Source of the DNA: Euleptes europaea
Taxonomy: Eukaryota; Chordata; Lepidosauria; Squamata; Sphaerodactylidae
Assembly (NCBI RefSeq): GCF_029931775.1
Contig: NC_079320.1
Span: forward strand, 38,800,010-38,864,009
Reading direction: 5' to 3'
DNA: 64,000 nt
Translations under genes and position numbers: made by a program
Notes under the pieces: model-generated
Told to the model about the DNA's origin: nothing
Seen by the model: the letters and a program-made list of their open reading frames with translations, nothing else
The model's database searches: none
Shown: positions 11,211 to 22,700 of the stretch, one piece after another
Layout: each line of letters starts with the position of its first letter
Numbering within the stretch: position 1 is the stretch's first letter

Positions 11211-12870
11211 ACTTGATCTTTATGCTGAATTTTACATAGCCAAATGCAATCTTGCTGTGTCAATTAACCTCAGTTCCAAACAAAGAAGAATAAATGATTT
11301 ATCTCAAAAATGCAGATTTAAAAGTCGGGGAAAGGGGGAACTGGAAGACAAGCTTGCAAGCCAACTAATAAAAATAACTCAATTGCACTTGTAGCAGATG
11401 AAAAGCATCACATAAAATGTTTTGTTTACAGTTAGACATGACTTATTTTTAAAGTGATTTTCTAACCTTGTGGCTGAATGAGAAGTCTCGGGAAATGATC
11501 AGCCTTTCTCTTTAACAGACACATTTTATCAACTCCATGTTGTCACAGATCACAATGTCAGGCTGGAGTCCTTACCTGAGTAATGAGTTTACTAATCTCA
11601 GGGACTCTGTTTATAAATGGCTGGTTTAAAGGAAAAGACCTTTTTTCTCTCTCTAGGACAAGCCTTTCCCTGTTCTACAGTTCTGAAGTGAGCAGGAGCA
11701 TATTTTGTTTACTATAAGCTGAGGGCTCCAGATGCTTGCGACTGTGCTTTTTATAATGGAACCCTGGCAAACATTTGCAACAAAGAGAGAAGGAGGGGGA
11801 GGAGAACCAACTGTATCAAACAGAGTTTCTGCCTTAAAAACAGATGGTTTCTGAACAGTTTGCCAACTCACACAAAACTCACACCAAACCCACAATGTGG
11901 ATTCTTCTCTTCCAGTCTTGCTTCTGCATTTAAGTGGTTTGGCCTCTTTTTTTTTTTTTAAGTCTTAAAAAATTATCCAGCCTTGAGATTCTGCTTCACA
12001 TGATCTGACTGCTTCTAGTGGATGAAAGGAATGTAGCTTTTTTTTTTAAAAAAGGGGGGATGATTACCGAGGAAAAAAAGATTAAATAGTTTGGTTAAAT
12101 CTTTGCTATTTTTAATTTAAAGTCCCCTTTAATTAAACTTGGAAGTATTTCCCCTATTTTTTTTTACAACCAAGTCAAAGGAGCTCAATCCCAATTCTAT
12201 TTACATTGGCATGGCATCCACATTATTGCCACAGGCCCTTTCTCTTGGCACTTGGTCCTATCAGATTGCCTCTCCGTGTCAAATCTGAATTTGGCCTCTC
12301 ACTCACTCACCCCTTTCCAACTTTCCAGCTTTTCTGTCTCCTGGTACATTGGTAAGGCAGTGCAATGAAGGGAAGACTTTGTACACTGTGAGGATAGATG
12401 CAAAGTAGAACTAAGAAAATTTCTCACTCTTTCCCTTCCCCCATCTCTTTTGCACAATTGTCCATGTTTGGTTCCCTCGCCAAAGTTTTAAATTCTTTTA
12501 GTATTATTGTTTGCTTTTCTTTATCCTCAGAATACCCATATGAAGGGTAACCTCCCTGAAGCTGAGAACATCTGGGTGAGGCTGCCTTCAGAGTCTATTA
12601 ATGCTACTTTTAGATACAGCCAGAAGGGACACTGAGGACTGACATGAGATGCACTCTCTACCCTTCATTTCCTCTAAGAGTTCTGAAACTTGGACTGCAT
12701 GGTCTCATATACTCAATTTTTCATCTCCTGCTGTAGGCTTAAATAGAATTGGTGTATTTCTGCCTTTACTCTCTCCTGAGTAATGCAAAAAATAATATGA
12801 GTTCAATAAGAAACATGTTTTTGTCTCCTCCATTACAACAGGCTGTTTGGCAAAACCAACATTTGTTCTT
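11211..12870. other. Non-repetitive sequence; possible conserved noncoding elements
   Basis: No repeat or gene recognised. The stretch 11400-11700 looks single copy and moderately AT-rich, with no sign of decayed mobile DNA. That is the profile of a conserved noncoding element in a developmental-gene desert, but no alignment was possible. Confidence 0.25.
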
Positions 12871-12874
12871 AACA

Positions 12875-12958
12875 CAAATCCTAAACAGAGTCACCACCAT
12901 TCTAAGTCCACTGAACTCAGTGGGTTCAGAAAGGTATAATTCTGTTTAGGATTGCACT
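12875..12958. mobile_element. Short palindromic MITE (AATCCTAAACAGA family)
   Basis: An ~84 bp imperfect palindrome with arms AATCCTAAACAGA and TCTGTTTAGGATT around CCACTGAACTCAGTGGGTT. A second copy lies at 29495-29575. Confidence 0.75.
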
Positions 12959-12962
12959 GTAG

Positions 12963-14163
12963 GTGAAATATCAATGTAGGGCATAGTCCAACCGAAGGTT
13001 AAATACAGTTTATTTTAATGGAAGCTATTCAAGCACTTAACTTTCCCTCTGAAATTATTGGGACATAATAGTGTTTAAACATTTAGATCATAGCCATATC
13101 TCTTCTGTTGACTTGACCCAGTTGGTTTATTCCCTGGATCCCCTGTATTATGTATCGTGGGTAACCCTGCTTGTTTTGCTTGAAGCAGTAAGTGAAAAGA
13201 CTTGGATTAGAGCCCCAATCTTTCTCCCACTTCCCCTATTGGGTGAGCCAGCAACTCCCACAATAAAGCCATTGGACTTAGAAGGGTGTAACCTGGCTTA
13301 GCCAGCTGCTGATCCCTTGCTCAGAAAACAAAGAAAACTATAATGTTGTGGGCACTGTGGTTTGTCAGTCAGAGCTGGTAAGATGCCATTTCTCCCATTT
13401 GGGCAGGGACTGTCTAATTTTGTGGAATGGTGCATTTTGGCTTAAAAAAAATATCCATGGCCACATCCACCTCATCCACAAACCTGCAGCACAGTGAAAG
13501 GGACTTGGGGAGGAGACCACTGTGGAATACTGAATGGAGGGATTCTCTTCCCTCCTTTTGATTTCCCTGAATCTATCGCTCCTTAGTTTTGACTACAGGA
13601 AAAGCAGGAAGATAGCTATACAGGCAAGGCTGCCGAGCTGTGCACCATTAAAGGCAGCTATCACTGCTTGCAGCCTCTGGGAGGCTGCAAACTTTTAGGT
13701 GTTCTGAAGACAGACTCTGGAAAAGGTAGGCTTTGCAACCACTAGGAAAGAAATCCTGTCTAACTGGATTAAGCTATCCTGAAATAAATTTATGTCTAGA
13801 AGGTTTAAGTGCTGGAAGTTCTCAACCTTTCAATCATGTTTCTCCCCCCCCCCATGAACTTCTTGTGTTCCACTCATTTCAAATGAGTTTACCCATATGT
13901 CTATAGAATATACTCAAGTGCTGGACTAAGGCAGAGCTTTTGCCATGTGGTCCAAGCCCAGGTGGTATTTCACCAAATCATATTCCCAAAAAAGGCCAGG
14001 CCACATACAATCCTTCCTTGATGCCCTCAATATCTTCTGGTGCATCTTAAAGAGCTGGCACCACCACCACCACCCCCAACTGCAACATATGCAGAACAAT
14101 CTTATTTGTATTTATTTACAAGTAGCTTGCACTGCTTTTACTAGGATTTACTCCCAGGGAAGA
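12963..14163. other. No feature recognised
   Basis: Single-copy-looking sequence with short homopolymer runs only. Confidence 0.35.
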
Positions 14164-14279
14164 CAGAGTTACCAACTCCGAACTTGGACATTTCTGGAGA
14201 TTTGGGGGTGGAACTAGAAAGGGATTTGAAGAGGGACCTCAGCAGGGTATAATGTTATAAAGTCCACCGTCCAAAGAAC
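14164..14279. mobile_element. hAT-type MITE, right half missing
   Basis: Matches the left half of the family (GTTACCAACTCCGAACTTGG, TCTGGAGATTTGGGGGTGGA, CCTCAGCAGGGTATAATG) and then stops where a different repeat begins. Confidence 0.65.
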
Positions 14280-14460
14280 TCAGACCCCCACCAGTAGGAT
14301 CTCCATTTTGTCAGGATTAATTTCCAGTTTTTTAGCCCTCATCCATTCCAAAACTGCCTCCAGGCACCTGTTCACAGTGTACATGGCCTCTTTGGTAGAG
14401 TGAGATAGAGCTGAGCGTTACCTGAATATTGGTGGCAACTCAGCCCAAATCTCTGTATGA
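14280..14460. repeat. Sauropsid dispersed repeat fragment
   Basis: The block around TCAGGATTAATTTCCAGTTT and CCTCCAGGCACCTGTTCA resembles a repeat common in reptile genomes. The assignment is by memory of the family only. Confidence 0.4.
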
Positions 14461-15274
14461 CCTCCAGATCTTTTTACTTGTATACTAAATGCATCCAATA
14501 TAAAAATCACTACTAGAAATAAAAAAAGAATATTCGTAATTGTCAAATATAAAATGCCTAGCAAATGAATATTGAATATTTGATTATGTTTCTTTTAAAA
14601 CTAATAACACATGAAGCTTAAATTACCGCTTAAATAACCCAATTATCCCTTTTAGGTTATATTTCTATTTTAACTGGAGTTGAAGTGATATTTCAGTGAA
14701 ATCAATGGAACTTCGTGCCAAGCCTATGTTTAAAGGATTAGCATGACATACATACACATTCAGATAACGGGAAAGCTGTTTGTGCCATTATCTTCAATTT
14801 GCTAAATCATGTTCTGCAACTTGTTGTGCTGTCAACAGGAAGATCACTAAACACAGAAGTCATATGCAATGAAGGAAGTATAGAGTATGGCCATTTCCCC
14901 CTACCCTACCCTCTCTCGCTTCTATTCTCTCCCTTTGTGTCTTGCACAGATAGTCACAGACTTTCCATTGTCACCATCTGCTTGCTGAGACATTTGCATT
15001 TTATGTCCTTCAATTTAACTTTAGCAATCTAAGTGGTACTTTCTTTGTTTCTGCCATTGTCAATGGGCTTGTACAAAAAGTCTGGTGATTATCAGAGGCA
15101 GACTGTTTTTCTCTGCTTTGGTTCTTCACATTTCTAGATAGGTGAAATTATTACTGGATCAAGCTGCTTGAGGACTACTTGCATATATGACTCAAGCATA
15201 TATGCAAGCATATATGACTGTGAATGCAGTTAGGATACTACACTGTATTGTTCAAGTCAAATGTTTATGCTAAT
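14461..15274. other. No feature recognised
   Basis: AT-rich stretch with no repeat or gene recognised. Confidence 0.35.
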
Positions 15275-15275
15275 C

Positions 15276-15371
15276 TTCTCAATTAGTCACAAAGTCAGTG
15301 TGTGTGTGTGTGTGTGTGTGTAAAATTTGTGAATATGTGTGTGTGGCAGAGAGAGAGAGAAGAGAGAGAGT

Positions 15372-15416
<45 letters not shown>

Positions 15417-15700
15417 GGTTTGTCACTGCATTGACAAATCTTCTCTATTAGTCACAAAGTCAGTATGTGTGTGTGTGTGTGTGTAAAATTTGTGACTAAT
15501 AGAGAAGATTAGTCACTATTAGTCTCTATTGGTCACAAAGTCAGTGTTTGTGTGTTTGTGTGTGTGTGTGTGTGTAGGCAAATCTTCATTATCAGCAGGC
15601 TCTAATCTTCTCTATTAGTCACACACACACATACACACACATATAAGTTGTGACTAACAGAGAAGATTAGAACCTGCTGATAATGAAGATTTACCTATAC
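15276..15700. repeat. Cluster of hairpins and GT/AG microsatellites
   Basis: The word TCTATTAGTCACA (or a near match) recurs around 15280, 15445, 15530 and 15612, mostly followed by AAGTCAGT and a (GT)n tract. Complementary arms GTGACTAATAGAGAAGATT sit at about 15491-15510 and 15652-15668. The last unit (15577-15695) is a clean inverted repeat with 48 bp arms, about two mismatches and a (CA)n loop. A long (AG)n tract lies at 15369-15414. Confidence 0.85.
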
Positions 15701-15702
15701 AC

Positions 15703-15748
15703 ACGCTGGATAGCCCAGGTTAGCCTGATCTCGACATGTCTTGGAGTT
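15703..15748 (+). repeat. 5S-type SINE head fragment
   Basis: CTGGATAGCCCAGGTTAGCC then TGATCTCG matches the start of the 5S SINE. The continuation appears at 16186, after a ~420 bp insertion. Confidence 0.6.
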
Positions 15749-15750
15749 CA

Positions 15751-16164
15751 TTCATGTAGAAAAACAGCAAGTATGAAATGGTCAGGTTGACTTACAATAG
15801 GATAAACTTTCCATTCCTTTAAGCTGATACAAACCTAACTAATATTACTGAATTGGTCCATTAACTTGTCAGCTATAGCATCATGGAAATGTTCATCATA
15901 GTTGGATGGTGTTGTTTAAAAAAAAAAAAACCTTCTCTGTCAAGATGCTTCTTCCCTTCTGTCTCCCTTCTGTCTCCCAGAACTCTGGAATCTTGTTATA
16001 GAATGCAGTATTTTAGAAGGAGATCCATAGACACAGACAGCTTGATAGTCTCTGTCATGAGTCCCATCTTGGTCCCCATGTTTCCCTAGTTAATTAATCT
16101 CCCAAATTAGATAACCCCTTTAGGTAGCCTCTCTAGCAAGAGCAGGAACAAGCCAGCCAATAGC
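15751..16164 (+). repeat. Dispersed segment, copy 1 of 2
   Basis: Direct copy of 23541-23978, similar throughout by eye. It starts TTCATGTAGAAAAA and ends GAACAAGCCAGCCAATA. It lacks ~40 bases present in copy 2, a loss bounded by GTTAT on each side. It lies inside a 5S SINE, which suggests an unclassified mobile element. Confidence 0.85.
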
Positions 16165-16257
16165 AATGGTGGTGTCTCATCCAAATATTAAGCAGGGTTG
16201 GCCTGAGAGACCACCAAAGAATAACAGGATTGCTATGCATAGGCAGGCAGTGACAAA

Positions 16258-16302
<45 letters not shown>

Positions 16303-16310
16303 CCCCCCCC
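16165..16310 (+). repeat. 5S-type SINE remainder followed by (TC)n and (CA)n
   Basis: AAGCAGGGTTGGCCTGAGAG then ACCACCAAAGAATAACAGG continues the interrupted 5S SINE. A (TC)n tract follows at about 16261-16299. Confidence 0.6.
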
Positions 16311-16329
16311 CACACACACACATATTCAC

Positions 16330-16915
16330 ATATGCTGGGTACAGACAATTGATTTTTCAGAGATTACAAGAGCATATGATGCAGACAGGTTCCCAAAAGG
16401 CACACACTCAACTCTGTGTTCTCTGGTAAAACTTTTTTTACAGTGCTTCAAAAGCATGAAAAACCATTTGACTAAAGATTATGGTGGGGCAATGAAAAGG
16501 AATGTGTACATCAGAGGTGGGATCATTTCTTCCTCGGGAGCTATACTTTTTAACTAGAATCTACTGTATATGACCAGTGATCATGCTTTGTAGAAGCTGA
16601 AAAACCAAAGGAATACCTTACTGAATCGGTTCAAGGTCTACATAACCTAGCATTCTTTGCAAGAATTTCACCTCCCAAGAGATACTAGGCAGACCACAAG
16701 AAACTGCTCAGTGATCTACCAGTGATTCTTGGTCTACCTCTTGTGTGTCTTTAGTAAGTACCATGAGTGACAATGGCTATCATGCTGCACTCAGTTATCT
16801 AAACAAATATTGATTTTTTTCCTAGCCTTTATGGTAATAAATATGCGACCCATACAGGTTGATGGTATTATTCATTCATGCATTCATTCATTCAATTCCA
16901 GTTTTCTCCCCAACA
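16330..16915. other. No feature recognised
   Basis: Single-copy-looking; a short ATTC microsatellite occurs near 16870-16895. Confidence 0.35.
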
Positions 16916-16919
16916 GGTA

Positions 16920-17040
16920 CCCAAGTAGCTTACAACATTGTTCTTCACTCTTCTACCTTATCCTCACAACAACCCTGTGAGGTATATTAGGCTAAGAGAC
17001 TGACTTGACCAAGGTCACACAGCATGCTTCCATGGGAGAG
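16920..17040 (-). repeat. SINE fragment with MIR-like core
   Basis: Contains CAACAACCCTGTGAGGTA and CCAAGGTCACACAGCATGCT, the core typical of MIR/CORE-type SINEs. Confidence 0.5.
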
Positions 17041-17044
17041 TGAG

Positions 17045-17500
17045 GATTTGCACAAGATGGATTGCCATCGTTACTCAAACAGGTTTTCAAACCTGGCATG
17101 CAGGGTTGGAATATAAGGGGAATGGGAAGGTTAAAGGAACAGTGCCTTTGGGCAATCACATCAGCAAACAACAAGTTGTCTAAAATATAACTGTGGAGAT
17201 GAAAAACTGGAACAGATCCTGGTCGTGGAAGCAGCATGGCCCATCAATGGGTTAACTTATAACTGGTGAAATTGGTGTGAACATACACATGGGTAAAAGA
17301 TGGAGACGGAAAGCAAGAGGGAAAGCTCTGAACCCTGGTGACAAATGAGTCACTTTGGGATTCAAGTCAAAATAGAGGTTGGCATCCAGAACTTTTTTGG
17401 GGGAGTGCTTATTTCTCCCCAGCAGTCGTTTGCATTCCTCACATCATAGCCCTGTCTGTTTTTATTTTGGCATCTGACCTACTTTGTACCAGTTGCCTTA
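17045..17500. other. No feature recognised
   Basis: Nothing recognised. Confidence 0.35.
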
Positions 17501-17504
17501 AACA

Positions 17505-18050
17505 TAACAAATGCAAATAAACAAATGCTCTTTCTTTCACTTCCAAGCACGTAGAAACCTTATGGAAAACAACAATAATGCTCCCTTTGGAGACAGCTTG
17601 CACCAGACCTTCCTCAAAGCTTTATTTGCATATTTTTATGTGAAGGGATTTCTCAGTGCAACAGCACTCAGTCAAAAGAACACGCTGAGAAGAGTCTGCT
17701 TTGTGCGGCGCTCGCTCTCATTTTGGAGAATTCTGAAATTGCCCTGTAAAAAAAGAGCCTATAATATTATAGGACTGAATTAAATTTAACTCCTTCAAAC
17801 CCATTTCACTAAGCCATTTCCTTGCGAGATGTTTGGATCCAAGCTGTGCCTTTTCATCGTCTAGACTGTTACAGTTCCTATGGATGGAATAATTTACAAT
17901 CACAGCTTCACGAGCTAAGATTATTACACAGGTATAGTGCAGCAGCAGATGCTGTGGCAGTATCTTGGTCTCAGAAAAAGATGCAGTAGAACTACAATTA
18001 TAGAACTGCCTTTCCCACCCTCAAAGAAATTATAATTATCCCATAATCTG
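17505..18050. other. Candidate conserved noncoding element
   Basis: Low-repeat stretch with intact-looking transcription-factor-like words, such as TTATTTGCATATTT near 17617-17630 (a POU/octamer-type core) and TATAATATTATAGG. The candidacy is inference from texture only. Confidence 0.25.
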
Positions 18051-18099
18051 GTGGATCTTCACTTAAAAGAGAGATGCCAACTGGCTTTGAGCTGAGCTA

Positions 18100-18362
18100 C
18101 ACAAACAGCCAGTGTAGCAAACTGGTTAAGAGCAGCAAACTCTAATCTGGAGGAGCATATCTGATTCTCCACAGTCCACACTTCCACATGAAGCCTGCTG
18201 GGTGACCTTGGGCTAGTCACAGTTCTCTCAGAACTCTCTCATCCCTACCTACCTCACAAGGTGTCTATTGTGGGGAGGTGAAGGGGAGGTGATTTTAAGC
18301 CTTTTTAAGACATCTAAAGGTAGAGAAAAGTGGGGTATAAAAACCAAGTCTTCTTCTTAAAA
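18100..18362 (+). repeat. tRNA-derived SINE with MIR-like core
   Basis: The head AGCCAGTGTAGCAAACTGGT then TAAGAGCAGC is followed by the core TGGGTGACCTTGGGCTAGTC. The tail GGGGTATAAAAACCAAGTC ends in TCTTCTTCTT. The same family occurs on the minus strand at 27965-28286. Confidence 0.7.
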
Positions 18363-18960
18363 GTTAAGAAGCACAGTTAAGACTGGTCCTCAACACTGCT
18401 GGGGAATGCATGTTTGAATAACAGATTTAAAACTCCATGAATACAGAAAACTAGCATGTCAGGAAGACTGGTGGACCCCCATTCCCCAAATTAGCATTGG
18501 CTGGCAACCAGTGGGAGTCCAGGCAGGACACATGGGATACTGTTGGGCAACAGCATGATGTCATGTCTGGCAAAAAGCCAGAAGTGATGTCACACTTCTC
18601 TAGAAATCTAGGAGTCTAGGTAAAACCATAGAGTTTTTGTTGACTCCTAGAGCAGACTGACATCACTTTTTGGTGTTCCATAGAAGTGAAGTCACACTGT
18701 CACCCAATGGTGAATTTTTTTTACATTATTTTTCTCTCACCAGCCACAGGAGTAGTGGGAGGAAATTGGAGTCAGGGGCAGGGGATTTCCCACCTTGGCA
18801 GGAAACTGGCAAGCTTGCTCCAAACGAAGACACAATGCATGATAAATGAGTTTAACTGAAATTTATTTATTAACAGCTGAACTGAGCCTTATTAAATATC
18901 CATCCCTCAGAGTGGGCACCTTACCTACTGGTCTTCCAGAGGCATGCCAGTGTTATAGGC
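18363..18960. other. No feature recognised
   Basis: Nothing recognised. Confidence 0.35.
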
Positions 18961-18969
18961 TGTCTCACC

Positions 18970-19905
18970 TAGGGTTGGCAGCTCTGGGTTGGGAAATACC
19001 TGGAGATTTTGGGGGTGGAACCTGAGGAGGGCGGGGTTTTGAGAGGGGAGGGATGTCAATGCCATAGAGTCCAATTGCCAAAGCGGCCATTTTCTCCAGG
19101 TGAATTAATCTCTATCAGCTGGAGATCAGTTGTAATAGCAGGAGATCTCCAGCCACAATCTCGAGGTTTTAGTAGTCAAAAAACAACTAGTGCCCCAACA
19201 GAGACTGAAAAATCAAAAAATTGAGCACTTATGGCATAGAATAAAAGCTGATAAGCCAGTTCCAAGATATACAATCTTTTTGTATCCTTGAATAGTTAAA
19301 TAACTTATAAGGACAACTTAAGTTCGCAGTGTGCTTCAAGGTAGCAAGGACAAGCCTTGCCGCTTGACAATTTGTAACAGTAAGCAATGTTATCACAATA
19401 GGCAAAAATATAACTTTTCAGTTGTCCAATACATAATTGTTCATAGCAAGATCTGAATGTCCATAAAAGCCACCAACAATGGGTTTCCGGTATAAAATCC
19501 CATTTCGCATCTGCTTATTCTGTTGTGGCGACCCTATGATGACTGTTCTGGTAGGAACTTTGTTCCGTTCATAAGGTGTATGAATTCCTGCTTCCAGCCA
19601 ACCTTTAGAAGGTGGCTTCTATGGACATTTAGATCTTCCTATGAGCAGTTATGTAATGTAAAATTGAAAAGTTATATTTTTGCCTATTGTGATATCATTG
19701 CTTATTGTTACAAATTGTCAAGCGGCAAGGCTTGTCCTTGCTAGCTTGTAGCACACTGCGAACTATAAGTTGTCCTCATAATAGTTATTTAACTATTCAA
19801 GGATATAAAAAGATTGCATATCTTGGAACTGGCTTATCAGCTTTTATTCTATGCCATAAGTGCTCAATTTTTTGATTTCTCACCATCTGGAGGTTGGCAA
19901 CCCTA
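18970..19905. mobile_element. hAT-type MITE split by a fold-back element
   Basis: Termini TAGGGTTGGCA and TTGGCAACCCTA are flanked by the perfect 8-bp duplication GTCTCACC (18962-18969 and 19906-19913), a hAT hallmark. A 714 bp insertion (19167-19880) interrupts it. Confidence 0.9.
19167..19880. mobile_element. Fold-back element with ~280 bp inverted arms
   Basis: Left arm from about 19210 (AAATCAAAAAATTGAGCAC) and right arm ending 19878 are reverse complements over roughly 280 bases with scattered mismatches and small indels. The centre is only about 110 bases. The flanks CACAATCTCGAGG and CACCATCTGGAGG (11 of 13 match) look like a target duplication. No coding capacity seen; the superfamily is unknown. 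Confidence 0.85.
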
Positions 19906-19914
19906 GTCTCACCC

Positions 19915-20384
19915 AAGCTCCAAGCAGAAAGTGGCTATTATATCATCAGCAGTTGTGAATTTGTTGATGTTCCCTTATTGTATGGTATAGTGACTCAATA
20001 AAGGAAGCCACAGCCTTCAATTTGCAAGATCTGAATAAGGCTGTCAAAGATAGGACATTTTGGAGGACTTTCATTCATAGGGTCGCCATGAGTCGGAAGC
20101 GACTTGAAGGCACTTAACACACACAACACATAAGTTACTTTAACATGATCATTTAAGGTAAAAGCCTTTGCTTTAGTTACACATTTCATTTTTGTTGTTG
20201 GTTGCTGGTTGTGGCTGGTTGTGACCTAGCAGGGCCCAGACCAGGCCTTGCTTATATTCTAATAATGTTCTGTTCTGTTTTGGTACCGCATAATGTGGCG
20301 TTATTACAGCAGCCTTAACCCATCCATAGATTTTCCTATAAATTCAATTGTGTGTTGGGAGGATCTATCACTCCACCACTGCTA
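19915..20384. other. Mostly unassigned; SINE tail inside
   Basis: A SINE tail with GGGTCGCCATGAGTCGGAAG then CGACTTGAAGGCACTTAAC lies at 20070-20128 on the plus strand. The rest was not recognised. Confidence 0.5.
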
Positions 20385-20392
20385 GAATTGCC

Positions 20393-20591
20393 AGGTCCCT
20401 CTTCACCACTGGCAGGAGGTTTTTGGGGCAAAGCCTGAAAAGGGCAGGGTTTGGGGAGGGGAGGGACTTCAATGCCATAGAGTCCAATTGCCAAAGTGGC
20501 CATTTTCTCCAGGTGAACTGACCTCTATTGGCTGGAGATCAGTTGTAATAGCAGGAGATCTCCAGCTAGTACCTGGAGGTTGGCAACCCTA
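20393..20591. mobile_element. hAT-type MITE, complete
   Basis: TAGAATTGCCA to TGGCAACCCTA with perfect 8-bp duplication ACCACTGC on both sides. Confidence 0.92.
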
Positions 20592-20845
20592 ACCACTGCT
20601 TCCCTCATTGTCAAACACTAGAGTTCAAACTGGTGAAACACTAGGTGCTAGGGCTCCCCTCTTCAAGCCCCCTGAAGGGTTAAAGCCTTTGGAGGCTGGT
20701 TTGGAACCCTCCCCCAATAATATACCTCAGGGTTCTCACTAAAACATTCCTTACTTAAGAAAGGCCCATGCTGTCCCTGCCTGCCTAGTAAGAGCACAGT
20801 TAGTCTTAACTAAGCCTAATTAAAACTAAAATAATCCACCCTGAA

Positions 20846-20910
20846 TAGGGTTGCCAGGTCCCCCCTCTCCACAGGCAGGAGGTTTTTGTGGTGGGGCTGG
20901 GGTGGTGATC
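20846..20910. mobile_element. hAT-type MITE fragment
   Basis: Begins TAGGGTTGCCAGGTCCC and continues to the GGCAGGAGGTTTTTGTGG block, then diverges. Confidence 0.7.
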
Positions 20911-21099
20911 CCACGCATGACTCAATTACGTCACTTCTGAGAATAAACCCGGACGTGTCATAATTGTAGCACACATGGCTGAGTGTGCATGTGATTGCCA
21001 CTCCGAGGAGCCCAGTGGTTTGGAGGGCAATTGTCTGCCCATCCCAGCAACCCAGCAACCTAAAGAAGTGGCAAAGTGACACAAACGAGGGCACAGGCA

Positions 21100-21290
21100 G
21101 CTCCAAATGGCAGGTGTCATTACAGAGGATTACTTCCCTGAACCTGAGTGGCCATCAAATCTTAATACTATCCAGTTTAAACCATATGTATTACACTATT
21201 TCTATTGCATTGTTTTAATTGTGTAATCCACCAGGAAGCTCAGTGAGAAAGGTGGACTATAAATAAAGTAAATAAATAAATATACTTCTA
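21100..21290 (+). mobile_element. LINE 3' end with AAATA tail
   Basis: The terminal block TCAGTGAGAAAGGTGGACTA is followed by TAAATAAAGTAAATAAATAAA, typical of reptile LINE 3' ends. A related end lies at 58560-58720. Confidence 0.6.
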
Positions 21291-22179
21291 ATAATTTATC
21301 TGCCATCCCAAAAAGTTGAGCCTCTTTTTGGTTATGAACGTTGGTTATGAACACTGTATATTACTACACGAGCAAGCACTGTATAATCTGTTCCCAAGCC
21401 GAAACCTTTCTGGTTCTAAGTTGCCTCAGCAATGCCGATTATTCCTTTTTTATTGTTATTATGTATTTATTTCTTGTTTGATGCCAATCAACCCATGCAC
21501 AGCAATTAGGTCTTTCGAAATAAAAGCACATCTGAACATATTGTGCATACATTCTCTAGCAAGAAATAATAGTGGAACAATATTCTCATAAGCAGTTCAC
21601 CAGGGTGACATTCTTCTCCCATTACAGCTCTGAACCCAACGTGACCCATCAGACAGATCCTTCTGCAGTCAAATTTGTTTGCCTTGGCCTCCCACTGGCA
21701 TTTGTTTGTGCTGCCTCTGAGAACTTTGCAGGGCCACGTTTAGTTCTGGCACAGACATTATTTCACCAGGTTTCACAGGGGAGAAATACAATGCTACTGA
21801 ACGCTCCAGATTCCAAATTGACAGAATCCATTTTCATTGCTACAGTCAAGGCAGGCACTCACTGAACATGCATTAACCCTGTGGAGAAATAGTAATAATG
21901 TTCTAGTTTCAGTTTTTTAAAAGACCATTTCCAAGGACATATATTCAGTGAAAATACATCACATTCCTCCCCATCTCTGATCTCTGCTCTTTGCTTTGCA
22001 CATTGTTAGATGGGCACTATCCAGAAACAATTCATTTTCTTTCTATCCAGTCATGAGCTCTGAAAATCTTGGGATGGAGGAAAGAGATTGAATGTGATTA
22101 GGCATTAAACCAAGGAAATAGGACAGAGCGAGAGGGAGAGACTCAGAGGATTCCTATAATTCTTCCCCAGAACTCAACC
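21291..22179. other. No feature recognised
   Basis: Contains a 97-codon open frame with no recognisable product. No repeat seen. Confidence 0.3.
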
Positions 22180-22700
22180 ACAGAAATGGGCAGATGAGCT
22201 GGCAGAGTTATCAATGATCCTTCTGCCAATTTGAGGATTCCTGCCCACAGAGCAGTCACCATATGTTTGGCTTCCAACCAGGCAGCAGACAGTCCAGAGG
22301 ATGATACACTGAATTCAAGCAGATTCCTCTCTCAAGAGCATACAGAGACTGAACATTTCCAGTTGTTTGCCAAGCTACTTTGTAGGACAATGCTGGTAAT
22401 GTTTGGTTCAATGCATCAGTGCTTTGCACAAATACAAGCACGGGCCAATCACCATTAAGCAGAATAGGCACATGCACAATAAAGAAGCAATTAGTGCTGA
22501 ATGGCTTACTAATAAACGAAATGGATGAAGCAGCCTGATTAGTGGCTCTGAAGAATGAATTTGTTTATCTTGTGCTTGTTGTAAATGCCTAAGGCTGTCC
22601 TCCAACCTCATTTGTTTGCCATACATTCTTGGAGTCAGTAAATACAGCACATTTTTTTTAAAAAAATACCCCATACGGTTTAAATTCAGTCTCATGTTCC
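22180..22700. other. Candidate conserved noncoding element
   Basis: Long repeat-free stretch with homeobox-like TAAT words, CAATTAGTGCTGAATGG and GCCTGATTAGTGGCTCTG. It lies downstream of PCDH18, where developmental enhancers would be plausible. Not tested by alignment. Confidence 0.25.

Noticed and set aside
15298-15486. Open frame with Cys-Val and Arg-Glu runs
   Set aside because: Translation of GT and AG microsatellites.
21572-21865. 97-codon open frame as a gene
   Set aside because: No domain, splice context or repeat of the frame elsewhere; length is within chance for this many kilobases.
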